A stretch of 64,000 nucleotides of DNA from Anaerolinea thermolimosa (GTDB lineage: Bacteria > Chloroflexota > Anaerolineae > Anaerolineales > Anaerolineaceae): contig NZ_DF967965.1 of NCBI RefSeq assembly GCF_001050195.2, forward strand, positions 1,815,150-1,879,149. The letters are read 5' to 3'. Positions 16,604 to 25,422 of the stretch are shown here, in pieces. Below the pieces are notes generated by a model. The model searched no databases. It was not told the origin of the DNA and saw only the letters and a list, made by a program, of their open reading frames with translations. Within the stretch, counting starts at the first letter, position 1. Each line of letters starts with the position of its first letter. The position numbers were made by a program, and so were the translations under genes.

Positions 16604-19393
16604 TTATCCAACTATATTGACCAACCTGCCTGGCACATAGATTACCTGACGGGCTGTTCTCCCCTCCAGGAATTTCTGCACCGCAGGGTTTTCCAGCGCC
16701 AGACGTTTGGCGTCCTCTTCCTGAATATCAGCAGGTACAACAAGACGATCACGAACCTTCCCGTTAACCTGTAATACCAGGGTAATTTCTTCTTCTCGAG
16801 CGGCTTCGGCATCAAAGGAAGGCCATGCCTGAGTATGTACCGAATATGGCTTACCGAGTAATCCCCAGAGTTCTTCACTGATGTGTGGTGCAACTGGAGC
16901 CAGCATCTTTAAGTACATCTCAGTCACCTCATTCCAGATGGGCGACCCATACGCACCCGCTTGTTTAGCCTTTACCATTTCATTCATGAGCTCCATCAGG
17001 GCCGATACAATCGTATTGAACTCGAATTGTTCAAAGTCACGTGTAACCGATCGAAGAGTCTGATGAGCTTTCCGTCTGAGAGCTTTGAGCAGGGATTCTG
17101 AAGCTTTTCCCTCCCCTGGCTCTAACAACGTCAACCAGACACGGCGCAACCAGCGGTTCACACCCTGGATGCTCCCCGGGTCCCATGGCCCCCCTTCAGC
17201 CCAGCGGTAACCGAACATCATGAAAGCCCGCACTGTATCTGCCCCGTAGAGGCGTACCTGCTCATCCGGGTCAACGACATTCCCACGTGATTTACTCATC
17301 CGCTGGCCATCAGGCCCTAAGATTTGTCCCTGATTGCGCAACTGGAGCATGGGTTCGTTTCCCCGGGTGATTCCCAGATCTCGCAGAGCTTTATGGAAAA
17401 ACCGGGTGTAGATCAGATGCATGGTAGCATGTTCTGCCCCACCTGTGTATGTATCCACCGGCATCCAGTAATCATATTCCTTCGGATCAAAGGGCCCCTG
17501 ATCATAATGCGGGCTCAGATAACGGAGATGATACCAGGATGAACACATAAAAGTGTCCATCGTATCTGTTTCGCGTTCAGCTTTTGCACCGCATTGCGGG
17601 CAGGTAGTGAACCGCCACGTCGGATGCAATTTTAAGGGGCTTTCTCCAGTGGGTTTCCACTCCACATCGTCAGGCAATAACACCGGTAATTGATCTTCTG
17701 GCACGGGCACTGCACCGCAATGAGGGCAATAAATAATGGGGATGGGTGCCCCCCAGTAACGCTGGCGAGAAATTAACCAGTCACGCAGACGGTAATTGAC
17801 TGTCGCCTTGCCTTTTCCCTGTTTCTCTAACCAGGTAGTGACCGCCCGCTTGGCTTCTGTGCCTGGGGTTCCGCTGAATTCACCTGAATGGATCATGGTG
17901 CCATATTCGGCATGGAAGAGCACGTCCTGATAAAACGGCAGGTGACTCAACATCTCCATGACCGTGCGATTCCCTTGAACGGGCGGGTAAAGTTTCTTAC
18001 AACGCTCGAGAATCTCCCGGTCGGCTTCCACCGAGTCCAGTTCGATCACTCCATCATTGAATATAAATAGCCACTGCGTTCCTACAATCTCGTTCCAATT
18101 CTCAGGCTTCAGATATCGCCGCATCAGAGCCACATAAGGCTGCACCTGATCGCGTTGCAGAGTCACAAACAATCCCTCACCCGCTGAACCGACCGGGGCT
18201 TTGGTATACGAAATACCGGCTTGCTTTAACCCTGACTCGAAGGAATCATCCACCGATCCCGGGAAGACCAGACTTTTCGAAATCCCGTCCGGGCGCTCAA
18301 TCACCGGAATTATGGGCAACCCGTATTTAATCGCAAAGGCAAAATCCCGTTCATCATGCGCTGGCACCGCCATAATTGCCCCGGTGCCGTAAGACATCAA
18401 AACATAATCCGCAATCCAGACGGGTATACGCCGCCCATTGACCGGATTAATCGCATATCCCCCGGTAAAGACCCCGGTCTTTTCTTTTTCGGTAGACTCT
18501 CGCTGGATATCTGTCTGCCGTACAGCCTGAGCAATGTAGGCCTCTACCTCTGCCCTGTGGTCAGGGGTGGTTAAGCCTTCCACCAGAGGATGCTCAGGAG
18601 CCAGCACCATGAAGGTGGCTCCCCATAAGGTATCCGGGCGAGTGGTAAAGACCTCGATCGGCTGTCCATCTTCGGTGGTAAAGATGACACTGGCTCCTTC
18701 TGATCGGCCGATCCAGTTGATTTGCATATCCCGAACTTTTTCTGGCCAGTCAATGCCATCATAGTTCAGCAATTCTTCAGCATAACGCGTCGTTCTAAAG
18801 AACCACTGTTCCAGGTCTTTTTTGATCACCGGGGTACCGCACCGCTCACAATGTCGATCTTCGCCCCATACCTGCTCCCGGGCCAGCGTAGTATTACAAT
18901 TCGGGCACCAATCGACCGGGGACATTTTTCGATACGCCAGGTCATTCTTGAAAAATTGAACAAAAAACCACTGCGTCCAGCGATAGTATTCTGGATCAGA
19001 AGAGATGGCCTCGCGCCTCCAATCAAACATCGCTCCCATGCTTTTTAATTGCCGCCGCATGTTTGCGATATTTTTATACGTCCACTCCTTCGGATGAATA
19101 TTCCTCTTGATAGCCGCATTTTCTGCTGGCAGCCCGAAGGCGTCGAATCCCATAGGGAAAAGCACGTTATAACCACACATTCGTTTAAAACGTGCCCGCG
19201 CATCGGAGGGGGTCATGGCATACCAGTGACCAATATGAAGATCACCAGAGGGATACGGCAGCATGGTCAAGGCATAGTGTTTGGGCCGTGTTGGATCAAT
19301 ATCCGCGTGATACAATCCATCCCGCTCCCATTTTTCCTGCCATCGGGGTTCGATTTCGGCCGGGTTATAAACCGGGATAATCTTCTCAGGCAT
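16604..19393 (-). CDS. leuS: Leucyl-tRNA synthetase
   Basis: A 929-aa class Ia synthetase that charges tRNA-Leu. HIGH is at 53-56 and the KMSKS loop appears as RMSKS at 698-702. Zinc-binding Cys pairs occur near 163-185 and 556-602. The CP1 editing domain is present (GTGAIMAVPAHDERD at 337-350). Between about residues 375 and 495 there is a block of roughly 100-120 residues with no counterpart in the E. coli enzyme as I recall it. Start chosen at ATG 19393 because GGTGGAG lies just upstream and further codons would fall within the T-box leader. Expression is controlled by that T-box. Confidence 0.97.
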   Translation of the reverse strand: MPEKIIPVYNPAEIEPRWQEKWERDGLYHADIDPTRPKHYALTMLPYPSGDLHIGHWYAMTPSDARARFKRMCGYNVLFPMGFDAFGLPAENAAIKRNIHPKEWTYKNIANMRRQLKSMGAMFDWRREAISSDPEYYRWTQWFFVQFFKNDLAYRKMSPVDWCPNCNTTLAREQVWGEDRHCERCGTPVIKKDLEQWFFRTTRYAEELLNYDGIDWPEKVRDMQINWIGRSEGASVIFTTEDGQPIEVFTTRPDTLWGATFMVLAPEHPLVEGLTTPDHRAEVEAYIAQAVRQTDIQRESTEKEKTGVFTGGYAINPVNGRRIPVWIADYVLMSYGTGAIMAVPAHDERDFAFAIKYGLPIIPVIERPDGISKSLVFPGSVDDSFESGLKQAGISYTKAPVGSAGEGLFVTLQRDQVQPYVALMRRYLKPENWNEIVGTQWLFIFNDGVIELDSVEADREILERCKKLYPPVQGNRTVMEMLSHLPFYQDVLFHAEYGTMIHSGEFSGTPGTEAKRAVTTWLEKQGKGKATVNYRLRDWLISRQRYWGAPIPIIYCPHCGAVPVPEDQLPVLLPDDVEWKPTGESPLKLHPTWRFTTCPQCGAKAERETDTMDTFMCSSWYHLRYLSPHYDQGPFDPKEYDYWMPVDTYTGGAEHATMHLIYTRFFHKALRDLGITRGNEPMLQLRNQGQILGPDGQRMSKSRGNVVDPDEQVRLYGADTVRAFMMFGYRWAEGGPWDPGSIQGVNRWLRRVWLTLLEPGEGKASESLLKALRRKAHQTLRSVTRDFEQFEFNTIVSALMELMNEMVKAKQAGAYGSPIWNEVTEMYLKMLAPVAPHISEELWGLLGKPYSVHTQAWPSFDAEAAREEEITLVLQVNGKVRDRLVVPADIQEEDAKRLALENPAVQKFLEGRTARQVIYVPGRLVNIVG

Positions 19394-19415
19394 CACTCCA
19401 CCTCTTTTTCTCCAG

Positions 19416-19680
19416 GTAAAAAATAATAAAACCCTCGCCCACCAGGGACGAAGGTTTTCACTCCGCGGTACCACCCTGCTTGTTCATTGAACCAATGAAC
19501 CGCCTTGGATCGCGATAACGGGCGAAACCCGTCCCTGACTACTTACATTTCACCAGGGCCGCGCCAACCTTTTGGTGCATCAGGCGAGTTCAGTCTCAGC
19601 GCTCCGTAGGCGCACTGCCGGGCTTCCACCTCACCCTCCCGGCTCGCTGACGGATGACTTACTACTCCTGATATGCGTTT
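19416..19680 (-). promoter_or_regulatory. T-box leader of leuS, specifier CTC (Leu)
   Basis: On the minus strand, Stem I closes with GCA..TCAGG (from 19676) against CCTGATGC (to 19577). AGTC/GACT flank a specifier loop that reads GAACTCG, giving specifier CTC at 19588-19586, a leucine codon. The T-box core AGGGTGGTACCGCGG is at 19477-19463 and includes the bases that pair with uncharged tRNA NCCA. It is followed by a 13-bp terminator hairpin (19458-19428) and a T-rich tract. Uncharged tRNA-Leu should favour the antiterminator and raise leuS expression. Confidence 0.95.
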
Positions 19681-19697
19681 GGTTGTTAAGTTGATCA

Positions 19698-19745
19698 GGG
19701 CAGGTTTCCTCTCAACCCGAAACCTCGGGTAAAGCTTTCCTGCCC
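19698..19745 (-). other. Compound hairpin between tRNA-Ala(GGC) and the T-box
   Basis: An outer GGGCAGG/CCTGCCC stem encloses an inner ACCCGA-GGTT-TCGGGT hairpin. No T tract follows on the minus strand, so it is not a convincing intrinsic terminator. It may be a processing or boundary structure between the tRNA part and the leuS leader. Confidence 0.4.
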
Positions 19746-19760
19746 CGGCGCATAAACCAG

Positions 19761-19833
19761 TGGACCCAGGGGGATTCGAACCCCCGACCTTCTCAATGCC
19801 ATTGAGACGCGCTCCCAACTGCGCTATGGGCCC
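19761..19833 (-). tRNA. tRNA-Ala (GGC)
   Basis: A 73-base cloverleaf without encoded CCA. The acceptor GGGCCCA pairs with TGGGTCC, the T arm contains GGTTCGAATCC, and the anticodon loop ATGGCAT gives anticodon GGC, reading GCC and GCU alanine codons. It follows tRNA-Ala(CGC) by 57 bases on the same strand. Confidence 0.96.
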
Positions 19834-19890
19834 GGATTGTTTTGTTAAGCATTCGGTGCGCTCGGTCAGGGCAGATCACCTCTTGCCCAG

Positions 19891-19963
19891 TGGACCTGAG
19901 GGGATTCGAACCCCTGACCTCCTCAGTGCGATTGAGGCGCGCTCCCAACTGCGCTACAGGCCC
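19891..19963 (-). tRNA. tRNA-Ala (CGC)
   Basis: A 73-base cloverleaf without encoded CCA. The acceptor GGGCCTG pairs with CAGGTCC, and the anticodon loop ATCGCAC gives anticodon CGC, reading GCG alanine codons. It is the first gene after a strong promoter at 20015-19987. Confidence 0.96.
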
Positions 19964-19986
19964 TCGTTCGTACGAAGGGTAGCGTG

Positions 19987-20015
19987 ATTTTAATCGAACC
20001 CCAGGGGATTGTCAA
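19987..20015 (-). promoter_or_regulatory. Strong promoter of the tRNA-Ala (and possibly leuS) unit
   Basis: Minus-strand TTGACA (20015-20010), a 17-base spacer, then TAAAAT (19992-19987). The start site falls about 17 bases before the first tRNA. No second clear promoter is seen before the T-box, so transcription may continue into the leuS leader. Confidence 0.75.
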
Positions 20016-20120
20016 GCCAATGCAAGCCGCAGGAAACTCATCTGTTTCTCATTTCTTAATTCAGCCTCAACCTTGAGAGACTTTCCGACTGTCATTCCCC
20101 ACTCGCGAAAAAACACGGGA

Positions 20121-20126
20121 TATAAT
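20121..20126 (+). promoter_or_regulatory. -10 element of the aldo/keto reductase promoter
   Basis: TATAAT 29 bases upstream of the ATG at 20155. No clear -35 hexamer. GAGGTG serves as the ribosome binding site. Confidence 0.45.
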
Positions 20127-20154
20127 CTTATTATTCCATTCGTCGAGGTGAAAT

Positions 20155-21321
20155 ATGCAATATCGCTCTTTTGGTAAATTGGACTGGAAAGTTTCGGCCC
20201 TGGGTTTTGGCTGTATGCGCTTCCCAACCACTGATGGAACCCGTGGTGGCGCTTCCATCGATAAAGCTGAAGCCTCTCGTATGCTTTACTATGCCATTGA
20301 AAACGGGGTGAATTACCTGGACACCGCCTACCCGTACCATCGCCAACAAAGTGAGGTCTTCCTCGGCGAAGCCCTCAAAGGAGGTTGGCGTGAGAAAGTT
20401 CGCCTGGCGACCAAAATGCCTCACTGGTTAATGAGTGGACCCGATCAGTTCGACACGTTCTTCAACGAACAACTACAGAAACTTCAAACCGAATATGTCG
20501 ATTTTTATCTTTTGCATGGCCTGGATAAAAACAGCTGGCAAAAACTGCAACAATGGAATGTATTCACCTGGGTAGAAAAACGTATCGCCGAAGGACGCAT
20601 CCGCTATCTCGGTTTTTCTTTCCATGATGACCTGGATACCTTTAAGAAAATTGTGGATGGGTATGATTGGACCTTCTGCCAGATTCAACACAACTATATG
20701 GATATCGAAGAGCAGGCCGGTACAGCCGGATTGCGTTATGCAGCATCAAAAGGGCTGGCAGTTGTGATCATGGAGCCTTTACTTGGCGGAAAACTTGCCG
20801 CAACCCAGCCTGAGGTACAGGCCATCTGGGATACAGCACCTGTCAGGCGTTCACCCGCCGAGTGGGCACTTCAATGGCTCTGGAACCAACCCGAAGTCTC
20901 GGTGGTACTCAGCGGCATGTCCACCATGCAACAGGTTCAGGAAAATATCGCCGCCGCCGACCGTTCTAGAGTTGGTCTACTCACCGCAGATGAAATAGCC
21001 CTTGTAGACAGAGTGCGAGAGACTTACCGGAAGCTATGCCTGGTAGCCTGTACTGGTTGCCAGTACTGCCAACCCTGCCCGAACGAAATCAACATTCCAC
21101 TCCTGTTTGAGCTTTATAACTCGGGACACATGTACGGGGTGTTGGAAGAGGTCCGCCGCGCTTATCGAGACTGGATTCCCCCTGAAAAACGGGCAGATCA
21201 ATGTGCTCACTGTCACGAGTGTGAAGATAAATGCCCCCAGCATCTGCCTGTGTGTGATCTCCTGGAAAAGGTAGACCTGGTACTTTCTGGTAGTAAAACC
21301 TACGCCGAAGTTTTAGCCTGA
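20155..21321 (+). CDS. Aldo/keto reductase with C-terminal [4Fe-4S] domain
   Basis: A 388-aa oxidoreductase. Residues 1-280 form the aldo/keto reductase barrel: FGCMRFP at the N terminus, the catalytic DTAYPYH (Asp and Tyr), and later HGLDKN. Residues 295-370 carry two ferredoxin-like Cys groups (CTGCQYCQPCP and CAHCHECEDKCP) for one or two [4Fe-4S] clusters. This two-part architecture is common in anaerobes, where it may couple carbonyl reduction to ferredoxin; the substrate is unknown. A hairpin at 21329-21363 separates it from the next gene. Confidence 0.9.
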   Translation: MQYRSFGKLDWKVSALGFGCMRFPTTDGTRGGASIDKAEASRMLYYAIENGVNYLDTAYPYHRQQSEVFLGEALKGGWREKVRLATKMPHWLMSGPDQFDTFFNEQLQKLQTEYVDFYLLHGLDKNSWQKLQQWNVFTWVEKRIAEGRIRYLGFSFHDDLDTFKKIVDGYDWTFCQIQHNYMDIEEQAGTAGLRYAASKGLAVVIMEPLLGGKLAATQPEVQAIWDTAPVRRSPAEWALQWLWNQPEVSVVLSGMSTMQQVQENIAAADRSRVGLLTADEIALVDRVRETYRKLCLVACTGCQYCQPCPNEINIPLLFELYNSGHMYGVLEEVRRAYRDWIPPEKRADQCAHCHECEDKCPQHLPVCDLLEKVDLVLSGSKTYAEVLA

Positions 21322-21328
21322 GTTCATA

Positions 21329-21363
21329 ACCGGACTGCTCGATTTATCTCCGAGCAGTCCGGT
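21329..21363 (+). terminator. Hairpin after the aldo/keto reductase
   Basis: A perfect 13-bp stem (ACCGGACTGCTCG / CGAGCAGTCCGGT) with a 9-base loop. Only CTATT follows, so termination is probably partial and the DUF218 gene may be read through. Confidence 0.55.
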
Positions 21364-21380
21364 CTATTAAAGGGAATTCT

Positions 21381-22175
21381 ATGTTCGTGTTCCTCTCTAA
21401 ATTCATTCCCCCTCTAATCTATCCTCTCGGATTAGCCATCCTTCTCTTATTGATCAGCCTTTTCTTACAAAAACGCCCTCGCTTCCAGAAGGCCCTTGTA
21501 ACCTGTGCCATGATCATTTTACTCCTCGGATCGAACCGATGGGTCGCTGTCACGCTCGCGCGATCGCTGGAGTGGCAATATCTTCCTCAGGGAGAGATTC
21601 CTTCCGCAGATTGTATCGTCGTGCTTGGCGGTAGTACCGACCCTGCCGAACCTCCGCGTCCAACCGTCGAGTTGAATGGAGCCGCTGACCGGGTTTTTTA
21701 TACCGCATTGCTTTATCATCAAGGAAAAGCTCCGGTCATCCTCTCCAGTGGAGGCAACATTTCATGGCTGGACTCACGCTCTTCCACCCCGGCAGAGGAA
21801 ATGGCCATCATTCTTACCCAATTAGGAGTGCCTGAAGAGGCCATTCTAAAGCAAAACCGCTCTCAAAACACCTACGAAGATGCCCTGTATTCAGCCGCCA
21901 TCCTCAAGGAAAAAGGATTTTCCCGCGTGATTCTGGTCACATCCGCCATGCACATGCCCCGTTCGGTCGCTCTATTCCGAAAGCAAGGCATCGAAGTAAT
22001 CCCCGCGCCGGCGGATTTCTCGGTGACAGAGACCTCCTGGGGTCAATTAATCCACGCCGACTTTCCCGGTCTGGTCGTATCTCTTCTTCCCAACGTTGGC
22101 AACTTGAGCCTGACAACCAACGCCCTCAAAGAATATATCGGCATTCTGGCTTACCATCTGCGAGGTTGGTTATAG
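21381..22175 (+). CDS. DUF218/YdcF-ElyC-like membrane protein
   Basis: A 264-aa protein with two N-terminal membrane helices (about 5-27 and 37-52), then the DUF218 domain: VVLGGS, an SSGG motif, the NTYEDA segment (conserved Asn, Glu and Asp) and TSAMHMPRS. The ElyC/SanA relatives act in envelope integrity or lipid-carrier metabolism; the biochemical reaction is not settled. A second, more divergent DUF218 gene is at 57207-57830. The region up to 22184 is a short gap to the convergent glycosidase. Confidence 0.82.
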   Translation: MFVFLSKFIPPLIYPLGLAILLLLISLFLQKRPRFQKALVTCAMIILLLGSNRWVAVTLARSLEWQYLPQGEIPSADCIVVLGGSTDPAEPPRPTVELNGAADRVFYTALLYHQGKAPVILSSGGNISWLDSRSSTPAEEMAIILTQLGVPEEAILKQNRSQNTYEDALYSAAILKEKGFSRVILVTSAMHMPRSVALFRKQGIEVIPAPADFSVTETSWGQLIHADFPGLVVSLLPNVGNLSLTTNALKEYIGILAYHLRGWL

Positions 22176-22184
22176 CATTCACAA

Positions 22185-24935
22185 TTACTGCGCCACGATT
22201 AGATACCAAGCTACCTTTTCATCTCCGAGCTTTCGCTGGTAATCCAGAGTTATAAACTCACCTGCCACTGGAACTTCCTTTTGTTGCAGCATTCGGCCAT
22301 CCGGAGAGAAGGCCTGAATCAAAAGGTTTTGTTCATTCACCCACGCGGGTAAAGGCTTTATCCTGAGTGGGGTGTCCTTCCCTTTAGGCTGATAGATGGA
22401 AATCGCATCTCTTCCTCTTTCTTCAATAATGTAATGCTCCCCTGGGCTGAGCATCTCATCGTTATATCGGTTGAAAACACCTGCCACCAGGCTTCCATCC
22501 TTTTTCAGGAGTAAAAACCCATTCCCTGGCACACTGTATTCTCCCAAACTGTACGTTTTACTGGCATCCCAGTTGTAAAAAACCGTGGCGGTTTCGAAAT
22601 CCGTTTGGGTAACATTGTCATTGAGACTGGTATATCCCCGAACCCTCTCACCTGCATACGAAGCAAAAGCACGAAATTGGAAAGCAGCGACTACCTCCAG
22701 CATTTCATCATCTATACCACCCCCGTACTGCGAACGAAACAGGTCATAACTTAACTGATACCCCATGGCAGCATTCCAACCGAGAGTGGCTTTATTATGG
22801 GTGAAGGTCTCAGGTGCCAGGTTGTGTTGATAGAAAAATACCCGATCACGAGCCACCTGGGTGACAAAAGGGTAATATCGCCAGTTACCCTCTCCCCACC
22901 AGGATGAGGTTTCTCCCCTTCGCTCTGAAAGCATAACACTTCCATGAAAACCCACTTCCGTTTCTACCAGCTGATCGAAACCCCCTTCCGTAGCCAGGTG
23001 CATCTCTTCGAAGGTACGGGTATGCTCTATCCACCCCTGCAAATAAGAGTCAGGAGAGGGAGCCGCCTTATTATAGTCATACACCGCCGCTCTTGCACCT
23101 ATCTGGTCTTCGAAAAGAATATCGGCGATCTTCAAAGTTGAAAAATCATCCATTAATTGCTTTAACCGTTCCTGCACAAACGTTGCATAAGGAGAGACCA
23201 CATACCCATAATGAGGATCTGCCGGGCATCCATAACATTCTTCCAGATGCATTCCCTGGTCGTTTACCACCACCACATCCAGCAAACGAACTTCTTTGGG
23301 TAAGGTGCGCATGGTAGGAGATTTTCCATCCCACCAGGTAGGGTTGGTGTATGGCATTAAAAGCAATCCGCGAGCCCGAATCTCTGCTGCAACTCGCGCC
23401 AAATCTTCTGTGGTTCCAAAGTGGGAATCGGGGGGCAGGAAGTCAGGATAGTTCCGATCAAAGCCTCCCTCTTCGAAAAGAATATCGGCGATCTTCAAAG
23501 TTGAAAAATCATCCATTAATTGCTTTAACCGTTCCTGCACAAACGTTGCATAAGGAGAGACCACATACCCATAATGAGGATCTGCCGGGCATCCATAACA
23601 TTCTTCCAGATGCATTCCCTGGTCGTTTACCACCACCACATCCAGCAAACGAACTTCTTTGGGTAAGGTGCGCATGGTAGGAGATTTTCCATCCCACCAG
23701 GTAGGGTTGGTGTATGGCATTAAAAGCAATCCGCGAGCCCGAATCTCTGCTGCAACTCGCGCCAAATCTTCTGTGGTTCCAAAGTGGGAATCGGGGGGCA
23801 GGAAGTCAGGATAGTTCCGATCAAAGCCTCCCTCCCCATATCCTACCAGATGAATTAACCCCGCTCCAGGTAAACGGTCAAGGAGAGCCGGGTAATCGGC
23901 AAACGATAAACCCAATTGACTGGCATCTGCCTTAAGCAACGGAGCACGGCTGACCTTTTCAAACAACGGCCCAAGTTTTTCGCCCAGAGATTTGACCCGT
24001 TCGAGACCCGAATCTTTTCGATAGGCATCCGCCGCCTCCTCCCAGCTTCCCCCAATTCGAATATGGAGCACGGGGGAGACCCACGTTTTCTCCGGGGAAA
24101 TTCTTGGCTTGAACACATGCATCCAGCAGATGGATGTCTGATCAGGACAACCATTCAATTTAACCCCATAAGTAATGGGGGTAAGGGGTGGATTTGCCGG
24201 TGTAGTATAAAGAACAACTTGCCCACCAGCAGAGCGAATACCTGTGAAGTCTGCGAATACACCAGGCCATCCCGGATAAACTACCACGGCATCCCTTCCT
24301 CCCTGGGCAAAGAATCCCTGGTTAAGGATCACTCCCGGCATAATGGGCAGGAGAACTTCACGGATGGATTCTCTTGAACCCATCCAGCCATCCGGGAATC
24401 GAACCTCTGTCACTTCATACCCCTGGTGATTCTGGAGAGTAAGTTGTAGATCAAACTGGCTTTCTCCCACCGGTTTAACCCTTACTTCTACAGAAATGCC
24501 TTTTTCTGTTGCTGGATCCGGAACATATTGAAGCAACAACTCGTTTTTCTCAGATAGCCATTGATACCGAAAGGATCTTGTTCCAGTCATTGAATAATCT
24601 GTAGATGCCACAGTCTGTGCGCTGTAATTGAAAGCCAGCCTCCAAAGCGCCCCCTGTTCCGAAGAAAAGATCAGCTTTTCTCCACTGCTCCGCTCAATTA
24701 CAGCCAGCAGATTGCCGTTGGTTTGATCAAAAATAAGCTCTCCGTCTCGAGTTTGAAGCCTGAGCGTATTTTCTGTCGCATTATCCAACACAAGAGGAGA
24801 CGGGGTTCTAGCTGGACCTGGCGTTTTAGTTTCTTCCATGCGTCTTGCCCGTAAAACCCCAAACACAACCACCACCAGCAGCGCAACGAGAATCCCGCCG
24901 ACAAGTGCTCCAGCAATCCACCGTAACCTGTGCAT
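22185..24935 (-). CDS. Membrane-anchored DUF6259-type glycoside hydrolase-like protein with internal duplication
   Basis: A protein of about 916 aa. A signal anchor (long Val/Leu/Gly helix) sits in residues 4-28, a beta-sandwich-like region to about 330, then a barrel-like region (LMPYTNPTWWDGK, ADILFED, TEGGFDQLVETE) of the kind found in DUF6259 and related retaining glycosidases. I am moderately sure of that family. A block of 121 residues, from EGGFDRNYP to ADILFE, occurs twice in a row with no difference, so the likely ancestral length is about 795 aa. Start at ATG 24935, which has GGGAGGA just upstream. The duplication would repeat a beta-alpha section of the barrel and may disable or alter the enzyme. 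Confidence 0.65.
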   Translation of the reverse strand: MHRLRWIAGALVGGILVALLVVVVFGVLRARRMEETKTPGPARTPSPLVLDNATENTLRLQTRDGELIFDQTNGNLLAVIERSSGEKLIFSSEQGALWRLAFNYSAQTVASTDYSMTGTRSFRYQWLSEKNELLLQYVPDPATEKGISVEVRVKPVGESQFDLQLTLQNHQGYEVTEVRFPDGWMGSRESIREVLLPIMPGVILNQGFFAQGGRDAVVVYPGWPGVFADFTGIRSAGGQVVLYTTPANPPLTPITYGVKLNGCPDQTSICWMHVFKPRISPEKTWVSPVLHIRIGGSWEEAADAYRKDSGLERVKSLGEKLGPLFEKVSRAPLLKADASQLGLSFADYPALLDRLPGAGLIHLVGYGEGGFDRNYPDFLPPDSHFGTTEDLARVAAEIRARGLLLMPYTNPTWWDGKSPTMRTLPKEVRLLDVVVVNDQGMHLEECYGCPADPHYGYVVSPYATFVQERLKQLMDDFSTLKIADILFEEGGFDRNYPDFLPPDSHFGTTEDLARVAAEIRARGLLLMPYTNPTWWDGKSPTMRTLPKEVRLLDVVVVNDQGMHLEECYGCPADPHYGYVVSPYATFVQERLKQLMDDFSTLKIADILFEDQIGARAAVYDYNKAAPSPDSYLQGWIEHTRTFEEMHLATEGGFDQLVETEVGFHGSVMLSERRGETSSWWGEGNWRYYPFVTQVARDRVFFYQHNLAPETFTHNKATLGWNAAMGYQLSYDLFRSQYGGGIDDEMLEVVAAFQFRAFASYAGERVRGYTSLNDNVTQTDFETATVFYNWDASKTYSLGEYSVPGNGFLLLKKDGSLVAGVFNRYNDEMLSPGEHYIIEERGRDAISIYQPKGKDTPLRIKPLPAWVNEQNLLIQAFSPDGRMLQQKEVPVAGEFITLDYQRKLGDEKVAWYLIVAQ
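23107..23834. repeat. Perfect 363-bp in-frame tandem duplication
   Basis: Bases 23107-23469 are repeated exactly at 23470-23832. The match continues for two further bases (TC at 23470-23471 and 23833-23834), a 2-bp microhomology at the junction. The unit length is 3 x 121, so the reading frame is kept. There is no mobile-element sequence at the ends. Confidence 0.97.
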
Positions 24936-25054
24936 ACATCCTCCCTCAGTAATCATTGCTATACCTCAAATTCTACTATACCTGAATACAGCGTGTCCCA
25001 GAGGTCTATTTCTCCACGAAGGCTCTGACCTCTTGCATAATCAGATAAATATGG

Positions 25055-25092
25055 TATAATTTTTATTACCCCCCCCCGGTAGGGGGGGATTA
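25055..25092 (+). promoter_or_regulatory. csoR promoter and GC-tract operator
   Basis: TATAAT at 25055-25060, followed by nine C, GGTA and seven G (25069-25088), which form an inverted repeat just downstream of the start site. CsoR proteins bind such C-tract/G-tract operators, so this is very likely the autoregulatory copper operator. TAAGGAG at 25091-25097 is the ribosome binding site. Confidence 0.72.
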
Positions 25093-25107
25093 AGGAGTAT
25101 TCAAGAT

Positions 25108-25380
25108 ATGAGCGGAAGAGAAGAGGCTATCCAACGTCTAAAAATCGCTGAAGGGCACCTGCGAGGTGTCCAGCGGATGCTTGAAGAAGGCGCCTACTGC
25201 ATCGATATCATTCGGCAGATCCAGGCCGTACAGGCATCCCTCAATAAAGTGAGTATTCAACTCCTCGATCATCACCTCAACTCCTGTGTCATCACAGCCA
25301 TTCGGGGTGAAGACCCCAATGAACGTGAACGGGTGCTGAAAGAGATCAGCAGTGTATTCGAGGCCTCTTCTCGCCTGTAA
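25108..25380 (+). CDS. csoR: CsoR-type copper-sensing repressor
   Basis: A 90-aa all-helical DUF156 repressor. The Cu(I)-binding triad has the exact CsoR spacing: Cys31, His56, Cys60 (25 then 4 residues). Copper binding should release the protein from the GC-tract operator immediately upstream. It heads a module with a copper chaperone and a copper ATPase, which supports copper over nickel/cobalt (RcnR) or formaldehyde (FrmR) sensing. Confidence 0.9.
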   Translation: MSGREEAIQRLKIAEGHLRGVQRMLEEGAYCIDIIRQIQAVQASLNKVSIQLLDHHLNSCVITAIRGEDPNERERVLKEISSVFEASSRL

Positions 25381-25422
25381 ACTTTTCTGGAATACTCTAT
25401 CACTTTCTTTTTGGAGGTTTTT

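Noticed and set aside
19394-19474. Longer LeuRS N terminus starting at 19474
   Set aside because: It would translate the T-box core and terminator, while ATG 19393 has a good ribosome binding site.
19698-19745. Intrinsic terminator separating tRNA-Ala from the leuS leader
   Set aside because: The hairpin is strong but the downstream minus-strand sequence (CTGATCAAC) has no T run.
23107-23834. Insertion sequence or integron-type repeat
   Set aside because: The repeated unit is coding sequence of the host gene, in frame, with no inverted ends, no transposase and only 2-bp junction homology.
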